Shown here one piece after another: positions 59,076-64,000 of a DNA stretch of 64,000 nucleotides (the first letter of the stretch is position 1; each line of letters opens with the position of its first letter). This DNA comes from Solirubrobacterales bacterium. Lineage in GTDB: Bacteria; Actinomycetota; Thermoleophilia; Solirubrobacterales; Solirubrobacteraceae. Below the pieces are notes generated by a model. It was not told where the DNA came from. It was given only the letters and a program-made list of their open reading frames with translations, and made no database searches. The stretch spans positions 62,001-126,000 of the forward strand of contig DAIDME010000099.1 in assembly GCA_027449125.1 (NCBI GenBank), read 5' to 3'. The position numbers and the translations under genes are program-made.

Positions 59076-60158
59076 ATGGCGATCGAGTTCGCGGAGAAAA
59101 CCCGCAGGATCCCGGTCTACCCGGCGGCCGCCGGTTACAGCCTCGGCACTGGGGTCGCGATGCTCGCCTCCAACGAGGCGACGTTCGGGCCGCTCGAGCC
59201 GGTCGTCGAAGCGGCGCGCCGCGCGGTGATCGGCGCGAACCGCTACCCCGACCCGAGCTACGCCGAGCTGCGTGAGGCGCTCGCGCAGCGCCACGGGCTC
59301 TCAGCGGCGCGTGTCGCGCTCGGCGCGGGCTCCTGCGACCTGCTGCTGGCGGCCGGCGAGGCGCTGCTCGAGCCCGGCGCCGAGCTGGTCTACGCCTGGC
59401 CGTCGTTCAGCATGTACCCGCACCTGGCGGCGGCCTCGGGTGCGCGTGCGATCGCGGTGCCGCTGAGCGCCGACGGCGTCCACGACCTGGAGGCGATGGC
59501 ATCCGAGATCACCGTCGCCACCCGCCTGGTGCTGGTCTGCAACCCCAACAACCCGACCGGCACGGCGCTGCCGCTGGGTGAGATAGAGGCCTTCCTGAAG
59601 GCCGTGCCCGACCACGTCTGCGTGATCCTCGACGAGGCCTACGTGGAGTTCTCGCTCACCGTCGGCGACCCGCTGGCCTCGCTCGAGCTGCTCGAAGCCA
59701 ACCCCAACCTGGTGCTGCTGCGCACGTTCTCGAAGGTCTACGGCCTGGCCGGACTGCGGGTCGGCTACGCGCTCTGCGGAAGCGACTCATTCCGCGTAGC
59801 CGTCGACCAGGTGCGCCAGCCGTTCTACCTGACCGCCGCGGCACAGGCGGCGGCGGCCGAGGCCCTGCGCCACCAGGATGCCGTCGAGCAGCGCGTGGCC
59901 GCAACCGTCGCCGCCCGCGAAGAGCTCGCCGCGGCGCTGCGCGAGCGCGGGCACTGGGTCGCCGCGAGCGATGCGAACTTCCTCTGGGTACGCGTCTCGG
60001 ACAGCGGTGAGGACGGGCCCGTGGTGGCGGCGCTGCAGGAGCACGGGGTGCTCGTCCGCGGTGGCAGCGCACTCGGCGGGCCGGGATTCCTGCGCATCAC
60101 CGTCGGCACCGCGGATGAGAGCGCGCGTCTGCTCGCCGCGCTCGCGGCGCTCGCGTGA
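59076..60158 (+). CDS. Histidinol-phosphate/aromatic aminotransferase (HisC family)
   Basis: PLP class II fold, 360 residues. Blocks: MLASNEATFGP, NRYPDPSYAELREAL, GAGSCDLLLAAGEAL, VCNPNNPTGTALP, LDEAYVEF, and the Schiff-base Lys in RTFSKVYGLAGLRVGYAL. The fold cannot separate histidinol-phosphate from aromatic substrates. The location between chorismate mutase and DAHP synthase/prephenate dehydrogenase argues for phenylalanine/tyrosine transamination, while no his genes are nearby. A dual role is possible. Confidence 0.88.
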   Translation: MAIEFAEKTRRIPVYPAAAGYSLGTGVAMLASNEATFGPLEPVVEAARRAVIGANRYPDPSYAELREALAQRHGLSAARVALGAGSCDLLLAAGEALLEPGAELVYAWPSFSMYPHLAAASGARAIAVPLSADGVHDLEAMASEITVATRLVLVCNPNNPTGTALPLGEIEAFLKAVPDHVCVILDEAYVEFSLTVGDPLASLELLEANPNLVLLRTFSKVYGLAGLRVGYALCGSDSFRVAVDQVRQPFYLTAAAQAAAAEALRHQDAVEQRVAATVAAREELAAALRERGHWVAASDANFLWVRVSDSGEDGPVVAALQEHGVLVRGGSALGGPGFLRITVGTADESARLLAALAALA

Positions 60159-60162
60159 GTGG

Positions 60163-60168
60163 TACGCT
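60163..60168 (+). promoter_or_regulatory. -10 element for the aroG leader transcript
   Basis: TACGCT ends 13 nt before the leader-peptide ATG (60182). Predicted transcription start near 60175, giving a leader RNA of about 260 nt before aroG. Confidence 0.45.
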
Positions 60169-60181
60169 GCGCTGCAAGCGT

Positions 60182-60253
60182 ATGAGCGACTCAGTCAGCA
60201 ACACCACCGGCTGGTCCTGGTACGCGGTCTATTACGCCTGGCGATTTAGCTAG
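60182..60253 (+). CDS. Aromatic amino-acid leader peptide (23 residues)
   Basis: A 23-codon ORF, ATG to TAG, in the 278-nt gap before aroG. Its second half reads GWSWYAVYYAWRFS: three Trp, three Tyr and one Phe in 14 residues, in a genome where such codons are scarce. It lies just after a -10 hexamer and is followed at once by a long inverted repeat whose left arm begins at the leader stop codon. This is the layout of a ribosome-mediated attenuator sensing charged aromatic tRNAs. Too short for ordinary gene finding. Confidence 0.8.
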   Translation: MSDSVSNTTGWSWYAVYYAWRFS

Positions 60254-60322
60254 GCGCTCGGCTGGCAGAGCCCAGGGTCGTCCGTCACAGGCGCGCGGCG
60301 ACCCACAAGGGAGCCGAGCGCC
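60253..60322 (+). promoter_or_regulatory. Attenuator-type nested hairpin between leader peptide and aroG
   Basis: GGCGCTCGGCT (60253-60263) is exactly complementary to AGCCGAGCGCC (60312-60322). Inside it GGGTCG (60275-60280) pairs with CGACCC (60299-60304). The left outer arm starts at the last base of the leader stop codon, so a ribosome stalled at the Trp/Tyr codons or parked at the stop would mask it differently. No T-run follows the right arm, so control may be by factor-dependent termination or by access to the downstream ribosome-binding site. Confidence 0.6.
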
Positions 60323-60407
60323 GCAGATCATCCGCGCCACCGCGCGGCGTAACCCGCGCGCGCCGCTTTGCGTACATTCAGTCAAGTAGCCCGAGAGGAA
60401 ACAGACG

Positions 60408-60437
60408 ATGAACCGCCACCGCATGAGGCAGCCGTGA
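60408..60437 (+). CDS. Mini-cistron coupled to aroG
   Basis: Nine-codon ORF (MNRHRMRQP) with a strong ribosome-binding sequence GAGAGGAA at 60393-60400, 7 nt before its ATG. Its TGA overlaps the aroG ATG as TGATG. The best ribosome-binding site in the region thus serves this mini-ORF, and aroG would be translated by termination-reinitiation. It could also simply be spacing around the aroG start. Confidence 0.45.
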   Translation: MNRHRMRQP

Positions 60438-61522
60438 TGACTGTGATCCGTGCCACCCAGGCCGACGCGGTCCGCGATCAGCGGATCGAGCGCCTCGTTC
60501 CCCTGATCACGCCCCAGGAGCTCTTCGACGAGCTGCCGCTGGACGGCGAGCCACTGGACGTGCTGCTGCGCGGCCGCGCGGCCGCCCACGCGGTGCTCGA
60601 CGGTGTGGACGACCGCCTGCTGGTGATCGTCGGCCCGTGCAGCGTCCACGACGTGGACGCCGCGCGCGAGTACGCGGAGCGCCTGAGCGCCGAGGCTCAT
60701 CGGCTGCGCGACGATCTGCTGGTCGTGATGCGCGTGTACTTCGAGAAGCCCCGCACCACGATCGGCTGGAAGGGCCTCATAAACGACCCCCACCTGGACG
60801 GCTCTGGCGACGTCAACGCCGGCCTGCGCATAGCCCGCCGGCTGCTGCTCGAGGTGCTCGCGCTCGGGGTGCCGGTCGGCTGCGAGTTCCTCGACCCGAT
60901 CACGCCGCAGTACATCTCAGACCTCGTCTCCTGGGGGGCGATCGGCGCGCGCACCACGGAGAGCCAGATCCACCGCCAGCTCGGCTCGGGCCTGTCGATG
61001 CCGGTCGGCTTCAAGAACGGGACCGACGGCAACGCTCAGGTGGCGGTCGACGCGGTGCGCGCCGCGGCGGCGCGGCACGCGTTTCCCGGGATCGACGCCG
61101 ACGGCCGCTCGGCGATCCTGCACACGCGCGGCAACACCGACTGCCACATCATCCTGCGCGGCGGCAAGACGGGGCCCAACTACGACGCCGAGTCGGTGGC
61201 GGCCGCCGCGGAGCTGCTCGCGCGGGCGCACCTGCCCCAGCGCCTGGTCATCGACCTCTCCCACGACAACAGCGGCAAGCGTGCCGAGCGCCAGCCGGAG
61301 GTCGCCGCGGCGGTGGCCGGCCAGGTGGCGGCCGGCAGCCGCACGATGATCGGCGTTATGGTCGAGTCGTTCCTGGTCGCCGGCAAGCAGCCGGCCGGGC
61401 CGCTCGGTGGCCTCACCTACGGGCAGTCGATCACCGACAGCTGCATCGGCTGGGAGACGACCGTCGGGCTGCTCGAGACGCTCGCCGAGGCCGCGCGCGC
61501 GCGTCGGGCGCAGAGCCGCTGA
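60437..61522 (+). CDS. aroG: 3-deoxy-7-phosphoheptulonate synthase (class I)
   Basis: Condenses PEP and erythrose-4-phosphate, first step of the shikimate pathway. 361 residues of the AroF/G/H type: LVIVGPCSVHDVDAAREYAE, VVMRVYFEKPRTTIGWKGL, GCEFLDPITPQYISDLVSWG, IGARTTESQIHRQL, MPVGFKNGTDGN, RGGKTGPNYDAESV, DLSHDNSGK and the C-terminal YGQSITDSCIGWE. ATG 60437 gives the standard N-terminus and overlaps the mini-ORF stop; TTG 60368 in frame is a less likely start. Feedback isozyme specificity is not assigned. Confidence 0.95.
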   Translation: MTVIRATQADAVRDQRIERLVPLITPQELFDELPLDGEPLDVLLRGRAAAHAVLDGVDDRLLVIVGPCSVHDVDAAREYAERLSAEAHRLRDDLLVVMRVYFEKPRTTIGWKGLINDPHLDGSGDVNAGLRIARRLLLEVLALGVPVGCEFLDPITPQYISDLVSWGAIGARTTESQIHRQLGSGLSMPVGFKNGTDGNAQVAVDAVRAAAARHAFPGIDADGRSAILHTRGNTDCHIILRGGKTGPNYDAESVAAAAELLARAHLPQRLVIDLSHDNSGKRAERQPEVAAAVAGQVAAGSRTMIGVMVESFLVAGKQPAGPLGGLTYGQSITDSCIGWETTVGLLETLAEAARARRAQSR

Positions 61523-61532
61523 AGGGGCGCCG

Positions 61533-62351
61533 TTGCGCGTCGCGATAGTGGGTTTGGGCTTGATCGGCGCCTCGCTGGGCCTGGCGGCGCGTGAGCGCCT
61601 GGGCGCGCAGGTGAGCGGCTTCGACAGCGACCCCGGAGCCGTCGACGCGGCCCTCGCGCTCGGCGCGATCGACTCCGGCGCCGGCCCGCTGGCCGGCGCC
61701 GTCGCTGAAGCGGAGGCCGTGTTCCTCGCCGCCCCGGTCGGCGCGCTGCCGCGGCTGGCCGGAGCGGTGCTCGAGCTGGTCGGGCCCGGCTGCGTGGTCA
61801 GCGACGTCGGCTCCACCAAGCGTTCGCTCTGCGAGGCTGTCAGCGACCCCCGGTTCGTGGGCGGTCATCCGCTCGCGGGGGCCGAGAGCCGCGGCAGCGC
61901 CGCGGCCCGCGGCGACCTGTTCGCCGGCGCCACCTGGTACCTGACGCCCGGCCCGGCGAGCTCGGCGGCCACGCTCGCGGGCGTGCGGGCGCTGGTCGAG
62001 GGGCTGGGCGCGCTGCCCGCGGAGATCGACGCCGGCACCCACGACCGTCTGATGGCAAGCGTCTCGCACCTCCCGCACGTCTTCGCAAACGTGCTGGTGG
62101 CGCAGCTCGCGCAGCTGGACGGCGGTGGCGCGGTGGGGCCGAGCTTCCGCGACGCGACCCGCGTGGCTGGCGCCAACAGCGAGCTGTGGAGCGACATCTT
62201 CCTGGACAACCGGGAGGCGGTCGACGCGGCCATCAGCGAGGCGATCACGGCGCTGCGCGGCGTGCAGGAGCTGCTCGCGAGCGGTGATCGCGACGGCCTG
62301 CGCGAGTTCAGCGAGCGGGCCGCCGCCGCCCGCGCGAGGATCTCGCCGTGA
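61533..62351 (+). CDS. tyrA: Prephenate dehydrogenase
   Basis: NAD(P)-dependent oxidative decarboxylation of prephenate (or arogenate) toward tyrosine. 272 residues from TTG 61533, with AAGGGG about 7 nt upstream. Rossmann start VAIVGLGLIGASLGLAARE, then FLAAPVGALP, VSDVGSTKRSLC, the conserved FVGGHPLAGAESRGSAAA with the catalytic His, and the helical dimer domain with ASVSHLPHVFANVL. There is no ACT domain. The end overlaps aroA by 4 nt. Confidence 0.93.
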   Translation: MRVAIVGLGLIGASLGLAARERLGAQVSGFDSDPGAVDAALALGAIDSGAGPLAGAVAEAEAVFLAAPVGALPRLAGAVLELVGPGCVVSDVGSTKRSLCEAVSDPRFVGGHPLAGAESRGSAAARGDLFAGATWYLTPGPASSAATLAGVRALVEGLGALPAEIDAGTHDRLMASVSHLPHVFANVLVAQLAQLDGGGAVGPSFRDATRVAGANSELWSDIFLDNREAVDAAISEAITALRGVQELLASGDRDGLREFSERAAAARARISP

Positions 62352-63640
62352 GCGCGCCGGCGCGGGTCGCGCCGGGCCGGGCGCCAGAGCGCTTCACCGT
62401 CAGGGTGCCGGGATCCAAGAGCATCACCAACCGCGCGCTGCTGTTGGCCGGTGTCGCCGCGGGACGCTCGACGCTGGTCGAGCCGCTGATCGCCGACGAC
62501 ACGCGCGCGATGCTCGAGGCGCTGCGAGTGCTGGGCGCCGGCGTGAGCGAGCGGACCGGCGCGGACGGCAGCGTGCGCTGGGAGCTCGACGGGCTCGGCG
62601 GCGCGCCGTCGGGACCCGCGCGGGTATACTGCGGGATGGGCGCGACGGTCGGGCGCTTCCTGGTCCCGATGCTCGCCGCGGGCAGCGGCCGCTTCAGCGT
62701 CGACGCACACGCGCAGCTGCGCCGCCGGCCGCTCGGGCCGGTGCTCGAGGCGCTGCGCGCGCAGGGCGCCGGGGTCACGGGCGACGCCTTCCCGCTCGAG
62801 CTCGACGCGCACGGCCTGGAGGGCGGCACGGTGACCGTCGACGCCTCCGTCTCGAGCCAGTTCCTCTCCGGCCTCCTGCTGGCGGCCCCGTTTGCCAGGC
62901 GCGAGACGCGCCTGCGCTTCGCGGCGCTCGTCAGCCGGCCCTACCTGGAGCTCACGCTCGACGCGATGCGCGCCTTCGGCGTCGAGCCGAGGGTCGAGCG
63001 GGACGCGATCACGGTCGCGCGCGGCGGCTACCGCGCCACCGAGTTCGCGGTCGAGCCGGACGCCTCCACGGCCTCCTACTTCCTCGCGGCCGCGGCGCTC
63101 ACGGGGGCGACCGTGGCGCTGCCCGGGCTCGACCGGCGGGCCACCGCGCAGGGCGACATCGAGCTCGTGGCGTTGCTCGAGCGGATGGGCTGCACGGTCC
63201 GTGACGGCGCCGCGCTCGAGCTGACCGGACCCGGCCGGCCGCACGGGATCGAAGCCGACATGAACGGCAGCTCCGACGTGTTCATGACGCTGGCCTGCGT
63301 CGCCGTGTTCGCCGACGGTCCCACGACCATCACCGGCATCGGTCACGCGCGCGTGAAGGAGACCGACCGCATCGCCGCCTGCGCGGAGAACCTCAGGCGC
63401 CTCGGCATCCAGGTCGACGAGGGGCCGGACCAGATTCGCATCCACCCCGGCACGCCGCGCCCGGACGTGCGCCTGCCCACCTACGAGGATCACCGCGTGG
63501 CGATGGCCTTCTCGCTCGTCGGCCTGCGCGTGCCCGTGCTGATCGAGCAGCCCGCGGTGGTCTCAAAGACCTGCCCGGAGTTCTTCGAGCTCTGGCGGGC
63601 GACGGGCGCGTCGGTCGGCCTGGAGGATGGCTCATGGTGA
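62348..63640 (+). CDS. aroA: 5-enolpyruvylshikimate-3-phosphate synthase
   Basis: Sixth shikimate step. 430 residues, two inverse alpha/beta domains: PGSKSITNRALLLAGVAAG (shikimate-3-phosphate Lys/Ser/Arg), YCGMGATVGRFLVPML (PEP loop), VSSQFLSGLLLAAP, SRPYLELTLDAMR, EPDASTASYFLAAAAL, and DHRVAMAFSLVGL. The PEP loop, GNAGTAMRP in E. coli, has Ala99 where E. coli has Gly96 and Phe in place of Pro101. Ala at that position is known to lower glyphosate binding. GTG start overlaps tyrA; the 3' end overlaps cmk by 7 nt. Confidence 0.95.
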   Translation: MSAPARVAPGRAPERFTVRVPGSKSITNRALLLAGVAAGRSTLVEPLIADDTRAMLEALRVLGAGVSERTGADGSVRWELDGLGGAPSGPARVYCGMGATVGRFLVPMLAAGSGRFSVDAHAQLRRRPLGPVLEALRAQGAGVTGDAFPLELDAHGLEGGTVTVDASVSSQFLSGLLLAAPFARRETRLRFAALVSRPYLELTLDAMRAFGVEPRVERDAITVARGGYRATEFAVEPDASTASYFLAAAALTGATVALPGLDRRATAQGDIELVALLERMGCTVRDGAALELTGPGRPHGIEADMNGSSDVFMTLACVAVFADGPTTITGIGHARVKETDRIAACAENLRRLGIQVDEGPDQIRIHPGTPRPDVRLPTYEDHRVAMAFSLVGLRVPVLIEQPAVVSKTCPEFFELWRATGASVGLEDGSW

Positions 63641-64000
63641 TCGCGATAGACGGGCCGTCGGGCGCCGGCAAGTCGACGGTCGCGCGCGCGGTCGCGCAGG
63701 CGCTCGGCTTCCGCTACCTGGACACGGGGGCGATGTACCGCTGCGTGGCGCTCGCCAGCCTGCGCAGCGGCCAGCGGGCCGCTGCGCTGGCAGACACCGT
63801 CGCCATCGAGCTCGGCGAGCGCGTGCTGCTCGACGGTGAGGACGTCAGCACGGCGATCCGCGCGCCGGAGGTCGCCGAGCTGGCTTCGCAGGTGGCCGCC
63901 GACCCGGCTGTGCGCCGCGCGCTGACCGGCGTCCAGCGCCGGCTGCTCGCGCACGGCGACTGGGTGGCGGAGGGGCGTGACATCGGCACCGTCGTCGCAC
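63634..64000 (+). CDS. cmk: Cytidylate kinase, N-terminal part (3' end outside window)
   Basis: First ~122 residues of (d)CMP kinase. From ATG 63634 the protein begins with the P-loop IAIDGPSGAGKSTVARAV and continues with FRYLDTGAMYRCVAL, ADPAVRRALTGVQRRL and WVAEGRDIGTVV, all canonical. aroA-cmk adjacency is common in Actinobacteria and other bacteria. GTG 63637 in the same frame is an alternative start. The frame is open at the right edge. Confidence 0.95.
   Translation, partial: MVIAIDGPSGAGKSTVARAVAQALGFRYLDTGAMYRCVALASLRSGQRAAALADTVAIELGERVLLDGEDVSTAIRAPEVAELASQVAADPAVRRALTGVQRRLLAHGDWVAEGRDIGTVVA

Noticed and set aside
1-64000. tRNA, rRNA, CRISPR arrays, IS elements, prophage or integrase attachment sites
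   Set aside because: I looked in all gaps. None contains a cloverleaf with a TTCRA-type loop, spaced identical repeats, a transposase or recombinase motif, or terminal inverted repeats bracketing genes.

Overview
The window is about 64 kb of very GC-rich chromosome with tightly packed genes, frequent GTG starts and 4-base ATGA/GTGA overlaps. Several features point to a high-GC actinobacterial lineage: a division/cell-wall (dcw) cluster without ftsA, a split glycine decarboxylase, a polyprenol-phosphomannose synthase beside an MptB-like mannosyltransferase, and a MurL/MurD2 pair. Deep-branching Actinobacteria of the Thermoleophilia/Solirubrobacterales type fit best. That placement is inferred from gene content and not from any database search. 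It is ordinary core chromosome with one small accessory patch; I see no phage, IS element, CRISPR array, rRNA or tRNA gene.

Layout. 1-7.5 kb: the 3' part of pheT runs into argC-argJ-argB-argD, then a CHAD-domain protein, a ParA-like ATPase and a small membrane protein. 7.6-12.7 kb: a convergent FAD oxidoreductase, then divergently murL-murD2-argG and a small ORF. MurL and MurD2 together give the L-Glu-then-epimerise route to D-Glu in peptidoglycan. 12.7-14.8 kb: a lower-GC accessory patch with two exported Cys-containing proteins of unknown function under their own consensus promoter. 14.8-23.2 kb: dnaE, zwf, nfo, gltX and an HDOD-LuxR regulator. 23.2-25.4 kb: a CymR-like Rrf2 regulator with no ordinary start codon, then cysK-cysE. 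25.4-29.1 kb: the mannosyltransferase/Dpm pair, a conserved hypothetical gene and an orphan OmpR-type regulator.

29.1-44.2 kb: the dcw cluster in the order mraZ-rsmH-ftsL-ftsI-murE-murF-mraY-ftsW-murG-murC-murB-ftsQ-ftsZ. There is no murD between mraY and ftsW, which is its usual place; the murL-murD2 pair 26 kb upstream supplies that step. mraZ has three spaced TGGGN boxes over its promoter and a 14-bp stem in its leader. 44.2-52.4 kb: gcvT-gcvH-gcvPA-gcvPB, an M20 peptidase, a rhomboid protease, an exported hypothetical protein and trpS. 52.4-55.6 kb: scpA-scpB, rlmN and an RsuA/RluB-type pseudouridine synthase. 55.5-58.6 kb: two tandem GT39-like membrane glycosyltransferases. 58.7-64 kb: an aromatic amino-acid cluster (aroH, hisC-like aminotransferase, aroG, tyrA, aroA) running into cmk. 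aroG is preceded by a 23-codon leader ORF rich in Trp and Tyr.

Regulatory theme. About fifteen genes have a TANNNT hexamer (most often TACGCT or TAGNCT) ending 6-10 nt before the start codon, as expected for leaderless transcripts. At four junctions the TAG stop of the upstream gene is itself the first half of the next gene's -10 hexamer.
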